64,000 bases of DNA from Epiperipatus broadwayi (taxonomy: Eukaryota; Onychophora; Udeonychophora; Euonychophora; Peripatidae): positions 124,001-188,000 of the forward strand of contig JAQFVV010012420.1 of NCBI GenBank assembly GCA_028023455.1, in the 5' to 3' direction. The number at the start of each line of letters is the position of its first letter. Position 1 is the stretch's first letter. The position numbers and the translations under genes are program-made. Of the stretch, positions 1 to 11,526 are shown in pieces. The notes under the pieces are model-generated. The model had not been told where the DNA came from, made no database searches, and saw only the letters and a program-made list of their open reading frames with translations.

Positions 1-1937
1 TGGATATTTTCTTCTATAGATTTTAAAAAATGAATTATTAACTTGCTGTTCAAAAATTTCTTACTAGATCCTTAGGTTCCAATAAATCTGTAAAAACATG
101 TTAACACTGATGTGTTTCTATTACTTTGCTAAATTATGTCAAAAATATAGTCCTAACATGTTAAGACTTCCCATTACTTCTATCAATTCATCTACATTCA
201 AATTAATAGTATATTATTCATTTCGGTGTCAGCTATGTGTTTCCCACATGAGAGAGATTTTTTTAAAAATTAAAAAAATATATTGTGTTATATAAATAAA
301 TCAAAAAAGGAAAAGAATAAAAAGATATACAACATATAAAAAAAAAGAATTTTTCTTATTACATTCATTCTGGATTCTCACTTTATTAGAACAATATCAG
401 CCCTCCAGTATGCTTATGAGTAAAAGAAGAAAAAAAACACTATCTGCTAATGTAACTGGACATGTAAAAAACTTGACATGCTACTTTGAATAAATCTGGT
501 TAAAATAAAGATAGAATACTTATTCAAATTGCAAGGTTGGAAATAGCTAGAGTATATTATGGCCACATATGAACTGCTTAATATTTGCCATTTGGAACCA
601 AATAAATTATGGTTATCTTGCTTTGTAAATCTTACATTTAAAAGGAACCACTTAGACTTTATCTTAACTGTTTTAAGTTTGTATTTAATATTGATATACT
701 ATCTTATTTTATAAATTGTTTAAAATACGAAGCAGAGATTTAAAAAAAAAGATTTAATTAAAGTTAGTTGCATTTTGATACAGCTAAAGTAAAAAAATAA
801 AAAGGTAAAAGATTTGCTCTATATTATATATGTATGTTATATTAACTTTATAAACAACTTTTTTTAATACATGTTAACAAAATGTTATTTTGTAGAAAGT
901 GTCAGTTAAAAAAAAAAAAGAAAGATAAATAATGATGATAATGGAAAATGTAATATTCGTCCAAGTGTTAAATAATTAGAGTAAATAATTATTAATAGCT
1001 TTAAATTAATGATTTAATTGTATCCATCAAGTTCATTTGTCTGTAGTCAACCCTGCATTTGATTACTAAGAATTAGATTTTATGTAGGTGAACTTATAGT
1101 ATATATATGCAGTTGTTTGTTCACTGCCAAATAGTTTAAGGGATGATTCATTCTATTTGTTTTAATAAATTAGAGATTGGACTCAAAATGAGCCATTCCC
1201 GGTAGAAGTCATAATTTCATTAAATGGGATTTGGACCTAAAAATGGCCATTCCTTACAGTTACTGTTGTAGAAAGGTGTAGCAATTACATATCCAATATT
1301 CAGTATATGTATATGCCTATTAAAATCCAAGGTTGAAGATTTTGTAAAGAAACCTTGGACATTTTATAATTAATTATTGTTTTCCTGCATGCATATGAAA
1401 TAAGACAATAATATATAAAAGAATGGGGAAAAGGCTTTGTTAAAAGAAAGGTAAGTTATATGTCAATGGACAATTATATTTTGTAATTAAACTATTGTTG
1501 TTATGAAGTGTTAGCCTCTTTAAATGTAATTTTGTATGATCTATATTCATTCACAGGAAGTAACTTGTGTTCTTCATGAGCTAGTCAGATAGTGCAAACA
1601 GGGGCTGTGTCATTATTATCCTATTAAATAAAAGATTGTCAAAATATATGTGGTGGTCTATTTCCTAATATTTAAAGTCAAGTGATGCCTATATAAATTA
1701 TATATATTTAAAAAAATTTAAATTATTAAACATGCTTAGTCTGATCATTATAATATATTGTGTTCTTTTATTAGCATATATATATTGCAATGGTATATAA
1801 TATGCCGTTACATTAATTTAAAATTAGAATAAATACGGTTTTAAGTTTGTAAATAAAATAAAAACTAAAAGTTAAAATTAAAGAATTGTTCAATGTACGT
1901 ATATATATATTCGCACAGATGCAAAACTTTAAAAATT
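1..1937. other. AT-rich DNA without recognised gene
   Basis: No coding region with protein-like composition on either strand. A short imperfect repeat at about 1172-1256 contains TTGGACTCAAAATGAGCCAT and, about 55 bp on, TTGGACCTAAAAATGGCCAT. The 65-residue ORF at 98-295 shows no recognisable motif. Confidence 0.6.
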
Positions 1938-1951
1938 ATTTTCCTTTAAAA

Positions 1952-2005
1952 AAAAAAATATTTGAACGTACTTTTTTATAAAAAAGTACGTTCAAATATT
2001 TTTTT
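1952..2005. repeat. 54-bp perfect palindrome
   Basis: Two 27-bp arms meet with no spacer at 1978/1979; the core reads GAACGTACTTTTTTAT then its complement. An imperfect outer extension (TTTTCCTTTA near 1940 against TAAAGGAAA near 2023) widens the inverted repeat to about 1938-2032, immediately next to the giant (ATT)n array. A partial third copy of the arm (2001-2018) follows. A collapsed MITE or fold-back is possible. Confidence 0.85.
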
Positions 2006-2045
2006 ATAAAAAAGTACAAGATCTAAAGGAAATGATGTGTTTATA

Positions 2046-2623
<578 letters not shown>

Positions 2624-2699
2624 ATCAGATTTGTAGTAATAATAATTACTTCAATTTAGATTATAATCAATTTTGTTATGTTATTAAATTTAAATGTCA

Positions 2700-3025
2700 T
2701 ATTTGATTGGTTTAACTTGATTTTGTTTATATATATATGTTAAATTGTTTTATTATTATTATTATTATTTTGTTACGCGCTTTATATTTATCCCTTTTAT
2801 TTATTTGTTATTATTAATGTTTTAATAATAATTGTTTATATGCTGATATTTAATTTTACTTTAGATTTTTAAATGTGTTAATTATCTTTTATTGAAATAT
2901 GGCACATAATTATATTAATAATTTGTCATTTAAACTCATTTATGTATTTATATATTTGTTATGGTGCAATACTGTAATTGGCTTTATGCTGTAGTTTTGT
3001 ACGGTAAATAAATGAATTGAATTGA

Positions 3026-3069
<44 letters not shown>
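2700..3069 (+). mobile_element. Probable 3' end of a plus-strand LINE with (ATT)n tail
   Basis: Non-coding sequence ending TACGGTAAATAAATGAATTG, then GAATTG repetition and a (ATT)n tract at 3027-3069. An AATAAA-containing, pentamer-ended 3' terminus is typical of non-LTR retrotransposon 3' UTRs. No coding part is attached: upstream lies the (ATT)n array. The microsatellite at 3027-3069 is shared with the minus-strand element that begins at 3070, so the two elements are tail to tail. The family is not identified. Confidence 0.4.
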
Positions 3070-3314
3070 GTTTCAAAGCAAAACTTTATTGAGTCTAAAA
3101 AGTTACAGAGTCATATATTGATTTTTTACAAATGAAAAACAAATTACAACTTTCAGTATATAAGTCTTTATCTTTTCTGCATCCTTTTTTTTTCTTCTTG
3201 TTTTTAAATTTGGTCTTCTATTTAGTTCAGTTTATGCTTGCATTTTTTTTTTTTAAAGTTGGAAAAAATGCTGATGTTGAAAATGTCATCATCTATCTTA
3301 TTGGTCTTTATATT

Positions 3315-6300
3315 TCATAGACTGGATCTCTGTTTCAAGTGTGACCATGTGGCTGCAAATATATCTGGTTGAGCTAGGATGCTGTCTCTTTTTCTTAACA
3401 GTTCTAGTTTTATTGAATATGTTGCTGGGTGGCGTCGAGGGTTATTGGCAAGTGCAAAAGTGCATCTGGTGCACCAGTAGGCATAAAGGCTGTATGTTGC
3501 TGCACGAATAGCAGGGTTATTGCCTTTTTTAAATGTATTTATTATTTCATCTATTGAAATGATAGCCTTTCTGTATGTGGTAAACATTGTGCGACGTATT
3601 GTTTCTAGGGCACTGCAGGAATGAAGAAAATGATCTTGTGTCTCTTCTTCTCTATGACATAGTCCGCACATGGGGTCTATATTGGTATAGAATCTTCCGA
3701 TCTAGGAAATGGGTTGTGGGTAGAGCATTGAGATTAAGCTTAAGTAGAAAATCGAATAATTTTGGTTCTAATGACCATTTTCTGAATTGTTGCAGTAGTT
3801 GCCTGTTGTCTATTCCAAGAACTGATGGATGTAGATTGGGTGTCTGGTTGGGATGTAGTATATTGTAAATGTCCCAGTATGTATACTTGTTGTCATTATT
3901 GAGTGATATTTTGTTGTATATTGGCTTGAGTTCTTCAATCAGTGTGGATAGATATCCATATGAAGGGGGTGGTCTGTCTGTGGGTATTATACTGATTACA
4001 CACTCCAGGTCTGGAAATCTTTTTATGGTTGCTGTTATTAGATTTACTGATTTCTGTGTGTAAAAAACATTGATTGTATGGAGTCCAAGTCCATTGCTAT
4101 GTGGTGGTCTGCTCAGATTTTTTAAAGAGATTGCCACTGTCTTTCTCTTCCATATTAGTTTGTTACAGATTGATGAGATTTTAGATATGAATGTTTTTGC
4201 AAATTTGATTATAGGTGTATAGTATGTAATTTTTGTAGTTATAAGTTGATTAAATAGTGCTACCTTTGCATATATTGACAGGTATGACTTTTCAAGTGAG
4301 GCTGTGATTTTTTCAGCATCTATTTTTAATTTATTTTGAATTTTTTGCCTCATTCCATTGGTTCCAAGGTAGAATGGGAAACCAAGGAAAGCAGATGGTT
4401 TACCATTAAACATCTCTGTACAGTGCTTGCCTGTGTATATTGACCATGCAGCAGTTTTATTTGTGTTAATTTTTAAATTAAAATTTGAGGTATAATTCTT
4501 GATTATCTCTTGTAATATGGGGAGGTTCTTTTTTAGAGGGGAGGAAAACAGTTACATCGTCCATATAGGCTATGCATGATATATTTAAAGCAGTGTTTGG
4601 AATTTGAATGCCTTTTATTTTTTTCTGTATCTCTATTAATAGAGGATTTATATATATTGTAAAGAGCAAGGCACTTAGGGGGATCCTTGTGGGATGGATT
4701 GACTCGGTCTGAAGGCTGGTGATTTTTTTCCATTCAATGTGATGTGAATTTCACGGCTGAGTAGCAGATTTGCTATTATATATAGTAGGGATGGAGGTGT
4801 TGTTGTTTTTTTCAGCACGTCTAATAATTTGGCTATAGGCACTGAGTCAAAAGCTGCCTCAATGTCTAGTTGAACTATAATTGGTGCATATTTCTTTCTT
4901 TTTTTTACTACTTCAATAATTGTTTTGTACATTAAGGCACCCTGGCCAATGGATGATCCTTTTTTGGCATATTGTGCTGATGATAACACAGGGAGTATGT
5001 GTTGTTCTATTTTTTCCTTTATCACTCTTTCAAGAATTTTTATTCCTAAAGGTCCCATTGAAATTGGTCGTAGATTAGATAAAGATGATATTGCTGTTGG
5101 TTTTTTGTTAAATGGAACCATTGCAATTGGGTATAGACTTTGTATGTTGTAAATTTTTTGGGATATGTAATTGGCTAGATCGCACAGGTATTTTGCTGTG
5201 AAGTGACTAAGATGTTTGAACACAAATTTGGGAATTCCTTGTGGTCCTGGGTGACATGTGTTTGTTATTGTTGCAAGTTGAAATACAATGTCAGTTGTTG
5301 TTATTGGTGTGTCTGTTTCAGGGTCTCCAAATATGTCTTCATTTGGTATGTACACACTCTGTTTTTGCAGTTTTTTTTTAAAGTGTTGATATATTGGGTT
5401 TATCATGTTATGTCCAGCTGTTATAGAACCATCTATTTCAAGTGCCATAGGCACTCTGACTGTGGATGGGTATCCCAATGCCCACCGTATGTATGCTCTG
5501 GTCCAAGTATGTTGTTGTGTAAGGCATATTTTTTTCTTTTTTATTGCTACATATTGCTTTAGTGTATTGCATGTATTGTTGTACATTTCTGTAAGTTTTT
5601 TAATTTGTGTTTGATTATCTGTAGTTGGTCTGGAAATGGTTATTCTTTTATGTAGTTCATCTGCCAATGCTAATAATCTGGTGGGGGTGTTGAGTTGCAG
5701 GTAATATGATTGATGTTGAAAGAAAGTATATTGGTGAATGCTATATACTTTTGTACTGGATCAAGTGACATGTTTTGAAGTTTTTGGAGCATTATATATG
5801 TTTCTGAATATAGGAATTCAGTTGTTTGTGCTGGAAGAAGTATTCGCATAGTCTTTTGGAGGGCTATTGTTGTATTCTGTATTTTTGTTAGGTCGAGGAT
5901 GATGAACTGAGCAGCATGATCTGAGATTATAGATGGACAGAGTTCAAGATTAAAATAATGATGTAACATTGGTGAGTAGAAACACAAATCAATAAGTGAC
6001 TTATATCTATTGTTATTAAAAGATATTGAGTTTGATGGGAGAAAACCCTCAGCACTCATAAGTGGGATTGTTATTTGATGGATCCATTTGGTGACAAAAG
6101 TTTGGTAGGTCATGTTGAAATCTCCCAGGAGTATTATGGGATTTGGTGTTGCTGTAAGCATTGAATTTATTGTTGCTATTATTCTGGAGATGATGATGGG
6201 GCCTGGTGGTATATATACAAATACTAGGTTAAGTGTGATATTTTTATGATGGAGTGTTAATATGATAAGATTAGAGTCAATATATATAATTTTAAAAGAA

Positions 6301-6548
6301 TCAAAAGGGCAGTTGTGGGAAATAATTATGCCTGTGCCACCTGATGGTGATGATGATTGCCTTGAGCAGGCACAAAAACCTTGGCTGACTAAATATTTTG
6401 ATGGATCAATTTGAGAGCTGCTGTATATTTTTGTTTCCAAAAGCCCAAGTATGTGTGGTTGTGTTGTATGTAACCATTTTTTGAGATCAAAAAGTTTTTT
6501 GGTGGCTTTTAAGCCTCTAATGTTGAGAGATCCAATTTTTATCTTCAT
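3315..6548 (-). pseudogene. LINE ORF2: APE endonuclease and reverse transcriptase, frameshifted
   Basis: Retrotransposition polyprotein starting MKIKIGSLNIRGL. The endonuclease (6548-5670) shows the APE residues: N in LNIRG, E in LLETK, D in LLGDFN, D in SLIDLCF, and SDH near its end. After a frameshift near 5680 the reverse transcriptase (5667-4675) has LRPISMGPLGIKILERV, LDIEAAFDSVP and SIPQGSP. At 4675-4680 a C5 run that should be C6 breaks the frame. It resumes at 4669 with LFTIYINPLL and the catalytic AYMDDVTVFL. A further shift near 4535 leads into 4413-3652 (thumb region), and another near 3700 leads into DPMCGLCHREEETQDHFLHS, a C-x2-C..H-x4-C motif common at LINE C termini. Four frameshifts in all, so not functional. 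Plus-strand ORFs here are antisense shadows. Confidence 0.9.
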
Positions 6549-6610
6549 GTTTTAAATAATTTTTTAAAAGGGTATTGATTTTTATTTTATTTTTAATACT
6601 AAATTTTTGT

Positions 6611-8217
6611 TTATATTGCAGTAGATGGATGCTGATACATATTTAAGACATTGTTGGGTTTATTATCAGTTTTTCTTTCATTTAATATTGCTTCAGACTC
6701 TATACAGGCAATTTGTGATGAAACCGAACAGGTGTCCATTTGTTGTTGGCTTACATCCATTTCTATTTCATCTTTTTCTAAATTGTATATGTCTGATGAG
6801 TTGTGCTTTTGGTCTGTTTTTTTTGCCTTTTTGGATTCATGATTTTTACTTGGTCTGCCTGGCTTCCTTTTTCCCTCTGGTGTATTCTCTTGAATAGGTG
6901 GAAGAGGGGCTTCTATTGCATCCATTATGTTTGATGCAGTTTTGTTTATAATTGTAGTTTTTTTTTTATTGGTATCTTTATATTATCTGGATTTATATTT
7001 TCATTATATAACTGTGTGTGTTTACTTTCTGTTTGTTGATTTTTACTTGGTACACATTTTGTTTTATTGAGATGCTGATCCTGTGATGTAATTGCTGTAT
7101 TTTGTGTTGTGGTTTCTTGAGAATTATTTTCGTTTGAATCTTGGATTTCTGTGTTAGTTTTTGTGTTATTATTTTTTTGGTTGGTCTTTGGGATAGGCAA
7201 TTCTGATCCATTATTATTTTTGTTTGTGGGTGTTTGAACCTGTTTTTTTCCGGTTTCTATTATTGGGTTGCCAATGGATGTAGTGTTATTATAAATTTTA
7301 TTTTCATCACTGGGTTGTTCTGGGGAGAGGATTTTAGTTTGTTCACAGTGATTGCTTTTTGTGTTATCGCACTGAGTTGCTAGGTGTCCTCTCTGTCCAC
7401 AGCCAAAACAAAGTGGCTTTAGACCTCTTATGTGAAGAGAGAGTGTCGCTTCTTGATCTGTAATCTGTGTTGGAATCGTTGAGGCGTCTACGTTTTTATG
7501 TAGTTTTATTTTAAATTCAAAACGATTACTACATATCGGTATAGGTGTGTCTTTTAAATATATAGGCTGTAGGGCAATTACTTTTCCAAACGGGTTTATC
7601 ATTTTTTGAAAATCTTGTACGTTGTATTTAAGATAAGTATTTTTAAGCACTCCAGTAATTATATTTTTCCGGTTTTCATCTATAATTACGAGTGCGTAAT
7701 TATCAAGTGCTAAAATAGTGGATTGAAACCGTTCTTTTTGCTGCTGAGTATAAAAATCAATGGTTATATATCGAGAATTTGGATGGTCGGCGATACAAGA
7801 GATTGTTTCCCATAGTGCATTTTGCGTGATTGCTTCATATAATAAAGCTTTTGGGAAACGATATAATGAGCATTGATTATCGGTTACTGCGAGTACTAAC
7901 GAAGTTGGTGAAAAAAACCTGCGAAATGTTTCAAATAACGTCCGAGGCACCGTATTACTGAAACAGTCCATCACATTTTCAAGCGTTTCTTTTGTCCAGA
8001 TTGCGGCTGGGGGTTGATTTTCCTCTCGAGTGTTTAGATCAAGATTTTTAATATCATTTGTGTTTGTTCTACGGAAGCGCGGTATTTGAGTTGGTGCTGT
8101 AGTATTGCTATTACTTTTAAGTACTTTTGCATACGAAATAGGCGATGTTGAAACTAACGATGTTGTTAATTTTGTATTGGTGCTTAATTCGCTCACGCTT
8201 GACTGGGCAGTAGCCAT
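6611..8217 (-). pseudogene. LINE ORF1 (gag-like, CCHC zinc knuckle, AT-hook tail), frameshifted
   Basis: The first ORF of the retrotransposon, presumably an RNA-binding, particle-forming protein. The frame from 8217 to 6946 encodes 423 residues: a Ser/Thr-rich N terminus, a central RRM-like alpha/beta region, then one CCHC knuckle CFGCGQRGHLATQC (C-x2-C-x4-H-x4-C). An Asn/Gln/Thr-rich low-complexity region follows. It stops just after an A10 run (T10 on the plus strand, 6958-6967). In the next frame the sequence continues without a stop to 6611 through KRKPGRPSKNHESKKAKK, an AT-hook-like basic motif with the GRP core. I infer one indel in the A run split an ORF1 of about 530 residues. The alternative is a separate small ORF starting at 6925. 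ORF2 starts 62 nt downstream. Confidence 0.8.
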
Positions 8218-8430
8218 GATTTATTCTGACTCAAGTCAGTATTTTTTTTTAAAAAAAAAGATATTAAAACACACCGATATTTTTCAAAAAACACTATTAA
8301 TCTATTATATAATTCGATTTTTCCTGTATTATGTTTGTTTTTCGCATAACAAGTTGGAACAAAAGTAAAAAATAAATACTTACATCGGAGAACTTAACGA
8401 TTGCTTCTTACCTCAGCAGAGATGATGATG

Positions 8431-8645
8431 ATCTTCTTCTTCTTCTTCTTCTCCTCCTCCTCCTCCTCCTCCTCCTCCTCCTCCTCCTCCTCCTCCTCCT
8501 CCTCCTCCTCCTCCCTCCTCCTCCTCCTCCTCCTCCCTCCTCCTCCTCCCCCTCCTCCTCCTCCTCCTCCCTCCTCCTCCTCCTCCTCCCTCCTCCTCCT
8601 CCTCCTCTCCTCCTCCTCCTCCTCCTCCTCCTCCTCCTCCTCTCT

Positions 8646-8676
<31 letters not shown>

Positions 8677-8711
8677 TTATTATTATTATTATTATTATTA
8701 TAATAATAATA
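8431..8711. repeat. (TTC)n(TCC)n(TTC)n(TTA)n compound microsatellite
   Basis: Roughly 250 bp of almost pure pyrimidine on the plus strand, as TTC units, interrupted TCC units, then TTC again, followed by (TTA)n from about 8681. The arrangement is close to mirror-symmetric. It lies just outside the 5' side of the minus-strand retrotransposon. Confidence 0.95.
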
Positions 8712-8712
8712 A

Positions 8713-9157
8713 TAATATTTACTAAGGCTGTAACCTCAAGAATATGTGTGTAAATATGCGATAATAGGGACGTCTACAGGGCTTAACCACAAGCTTACAT
8801 TTTGGAAGAAAAGAGGAGAACCCCAAATTTTAAGAGGGAAACCCCTTCTTTATTTCAACCTACTTTCTATATAAATAGGTGAAGCTGAAGCGGTTAGATC
8901 TGAGAGCGTGAAACTATTCAATATTTCACTGATTAAGTCCACATTTCTTATTACACATTAATACTCGCGAAATCTTTAGATTTACAATGGGTCAATGGAA
9001 AGATCTTACAGTTAGAAATCTATTATGATAATTTAAAGTTGTAATTATAAATTTATTTAATCGCACATTTACTACTACATAAGTAATATTTACTAAGGCT
9101 GTAACGTCAAGAATATGTGTGTAAAAATGCGATAATAGGGATGTCTATATAGCTCAA
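8713..9157. repeat. 73-bp direct repeats bracketing a fold-back-family segment
   Basis: 8713-8785 and 9085-9157 are near-identical copies beginning AATATTTACTAAGGCTGTAA. Between them, 8868-8985 resembles one arm of the fold-back element at 13.0-13.7 kb: both have AAGCTGAAGC, a run like CACATTA, and CGAAATCTTT in the same order. No coding potential is seen. Confidence 0.75.
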
Positions 9158-9537
9158 CTTCAAGTACATTATCATATCATTTCATTATTATATAAGTTCA
9201 AATCATTATCAATTTAGATTAGATTGTTTTTAATATATACATAGATTGACTAGATAAAGTAACAGGAAATACTCATAAGTAGTATTTTTTGTAAAATTAA
9301 CTTATACAAATATATATTTGGCTACCATGAACATAACCATTGTCAATTATAATATATTTGTTATAAATTTCAATCAATAAAGTTGATAAAAATTGCATAT
9401 GTAATAGTCAAAAGTATGTTATGCTTTTATAAACTAATTTTCCAAAAACTTTGTATAACATTATTAATAACTAATTTATTATATCCATTGTAACAATAAA
9501 ATAAATAAATTTATATACAGTATATTGTTTTTCTTAC
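9158..9537. other. AT-rich, no gene seen
   Basis: Lies downstream of the DECSQ exon donor, so is presumably intron. No motif-bearing ORF or repeat is recognised. Confidence 0.6.
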
Positions 9538-9759
9538 CTGTGAGCATTCATCAATGATAATTAAATCAAAATGGTTTCTTTCAATATGCTGTAAGACTCC
9601 TTGTGGAGAGGAACCTGTCAAAGTTGCTAACACTACATCTGCCTGACAAAGAATTTCTGTAGTAGCTTTCTTTTCTCGTTCATGAAGTTCTTTCTTTAGT
9701 GCTTTATTTTCTTTACGTAGTTTATGAATATTTTCATTTTTACCATTCTTAAATTTCAG
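9538..9759 (-). CDS. IGHMBP2: IGHMBP2-like helicase, internal exon with Walker B (DECSQ)
   Basis: Exon of 74 codons (222 nt) that does not contain a starting Met. The acceptor is TTTTTAG|CTG and the donor is CAG|GTAAGA. The first third is a highly charged helix (KLRKENKALKKELHEREKKA), matching the stalk/coiled segment of the 1B subdomain. QADVVLATLTGSSPQGVL follows, a motif Ic-like strand in which family members have an ADVVLAT-like string. The exon ends HFDLIIIDECSQ, the Walker B / motif II box that coordinates Mg-ATP. All three exons join in frame with no stop. The next exon should carry motif III (a GD.KQLPP-type sequence); I looked on the minus strand below 9538 and did not find it, so that intron probably runs off the window or through the retrotransposon at 3-8 kb. 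Confidence 0.92.
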
Positions 9760-10842
9760 CTAAAAATACAATGGCAAAAAAAAAAATTATGATTTGAACT
9801 TTATTAAGTATATAGTACAATTTTTTATTTAAAAAAAAGATTAAAGAAAAGCATTAAAATCTTTAAAAGTTAAGCAAAAGGCTGAATCTGAATGATCCCT
9901 TCTCAGTTTCCAAAATACTTGATCGATCTTCACCATATCATTTGAAATCAACATATTAATGATTTATGGTGTTATATACTGTAATAGCATTTACTGTGTT
10001 TTATTGTAATTATTAACACATTAGTTGTTATATCATTACTTCCAGCACTAGCTAAATTAATGATTCAGTATACATTATACATATAAGTAACTCAGAATGA
10101 AAATCATTGACTTTGTTTACTTATAGTTCTTGATTTCATTTATTTTGTAATAGAGCCATTTTAATGACAGACAATTGAGAATTTTGATATTCCATCATTT
10201 TTAGTCTTGAAAGATAACTGCTGCAAAATAATTTAAAATAACAATATATTATTGACCCTTTCAGCAGATATACGCAAATACATCATCATTATCATTTCTT
10301 TATCATAAATGCACGTACTTCACATCAACACTATATCTTCAAAAACTTTCTATCAATTGTTCCGTTCCTTTTCATTAGATCATTGACTTTTCCAATCTAT
10401 CTTTCTCTTAGTCTCAATCAATTACAATATTCAAAAATGCACTTAGCAAGTTGATCTAAGCTTTTTGATCTTGAATCATAAGTTTCTAATTTTTGTAAAT
10501 GAACTTTTCACAATATGAATTAATGAGAATAACTGATGCCATAAACAATGTTTTAATCAAACTCTGAACTTTGACAATAGACTTTTAAAAAAAAAGTAAT
10601 GTCAACCTTTAGAAATCTGGTAATCAATAGATAATTACAAGGAAGTCTGCTATATCTTCATTTCCATGGTTTTAAGTAAAGATGATTATGTAGCTTGAAT
10701 TATTCCATTAAATTCCACAACATTTTTAAATTTAATAACTAAATTTTAAAAATTTCTTCATTCACTTTTTAATATCTAAGAAATTATAATTAAATAACAT
10801 TTTAAACTGACATATATTAAAATTGTTTTAAATATTTCTTAC
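9760..10842 (-). other. Intron of the IGHMBP2-like gene
   Basis: 1083-bp phase-0 intron with donor GTAAGA and acceptor TTTTTAG. AT-rich; I see no element or ORF of note inside it. Confidence 0.85.
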
Positions 10843-11043
10843 CATATTTTCATTAAGTTCTTTCCGTACATCTTCTACCAACATTGACATTTCACTGCTT
10901 GTAAGAATTGCATCGAGAGAATATTTTTGAATGCTATGAACAATTCGTGCAGGGTGACCTAAACGAACTATTTTAATCTTATTTCCTGCTAAGTGTTCTA
11001 CAAGATTATCTACAGCAATATTACTAGGAGCACAAGCCAAAAC
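10843..11043 (-). CDS. IGHMBP2: IGHMBP2-like helicase, internal exon with motif Ia
   Basis: Exon of exactly 67 codons (201 nt), phase 0 at both ends. The acceptor is a long T tract ending AAG (11044-11046), and the donor is ATG|GTAAGA. The peptide begins VLACAPSNIAVDNLVEHL, which is helicase motif Ia. Next comes KIVRLGHPARIVHSIQKYSL, a segment diagnostic of IGHMBP2, where the corresponding human region also reads RLGHPAR followed by SIQ and SLDA. An acidic/basic helical stretch closes the exon (EDVRKELNENM). This is part of helicase domain 1A leading into the 1B insertion. It is separated from the Walker A exon by a 22.5-kb intron and from the next exon by 1083 bp. The reading frame is intact. 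Confidence 0.92.
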
Positions 11044-11430
11044 CTTAAAAAAAAAAAAAACAAGACATCAATGCATTTGCTCTAGAATTTTTATCACAAT
11101 TATACGATTTAATTTTTGTATTTAACAACAATAGTAGCAACATTGGATAAACACTTATTTGCTGAACCAAATATGGTAGAAATAATATTATCTCATAATC
11201 AGAGAAAGGTTCAGCCAAGAGAAAAGACAATCAATTATGGAAAGTCATTTAGTCAATAAGAGAAAATTAAAAAATTGCATGTATGTGAGCGCATCAAAAA
11301 TTATTGTTAATTTTGTGCAATAATTCAAGTCATAAAACATAGTTATTGGAAAATTAAAACTGCGACATTAATAGTTATATATTGTCAATAAAGGAAATAT
11401 GTGTGCATATTTGAAAAAAAACAAAAACAA

Positions 11431-11502
11431 GTGTTGGTAGCCTATCGGTTAGCATAGCTGCCTTCCAAGCAGCTGGCACGGGTTCGCTTCCCAGTCAACG
11501 CA
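11431..11502 (+). tRNA. tRNA-Gly(UCC)-like unit, decayed (likely pseudogene or SINE head)
   Basis: 72 nt, the length of eukaryotic tRNA-Gly(UCC). The acceptor stem pairs along 7 bp with two G-U pairs. The anticodon stem is a perfect 5-bp GCTGC/GCAGC with loop CTTCCAA, giving anticodon TCC. The B box reads GGTTCGCTTCC, one change from the GGTTCGANTCC consensus at the normally invariant A58. The T stem has lost its outer two pairs and the D stem has mismatches. A run of 13 A follows at 11514-11526 and no T4 terminator follows directly. This points to a retroposed tRNA copy or the head of a short SINE rather than a working gene. Confidence 0.55.
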
Positions 11503-11526
11503 TTTGACATATGAAAAAAAAAAAAA

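Larger units (their letters stand above)
3070..8430 (-). mobile_element. Two-ORF non-LTR retrotransposon (APE type), nearly full length
   Basis: Minus-strand element of about 5.3 kb: 5' region (about 8218-8430), ORF1 with a CCHC knuckle (6611-8217), ORF2 with APE endonuclease, reverse transcriptase and a C-terminal Cys/His motif (3315-6548), a 3' UTR with an AATAAAG signal (3084-3090), and a (TAA)n tail reading into 3027-3069. No RNase H domain is visible. The combination resembles the L1/Tx1 or R1-type groups, but I cannot assign a clade by eye. At least five single-base frameshifts make this copy inactive, yet there are few in-frame stops, so the insertion is fairly young. The 5' boundary is approximate because it runs into a (TTC/TCC)n tract. 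Confidence 0.88.

Noticed and set aside
4925-6897. Plus-strand ORFs across the 3-8 kb LINE
   Set aside because: They are antisense to ORF1/ORF2, which carry clear motifs on the minus strand.
8401-8703. 100-residue Ser/Pro/Leu-rich ORF
   Set aside because: Reading of the (TCC/TTC)n microsatellite; composition is entirely repeat-driven.
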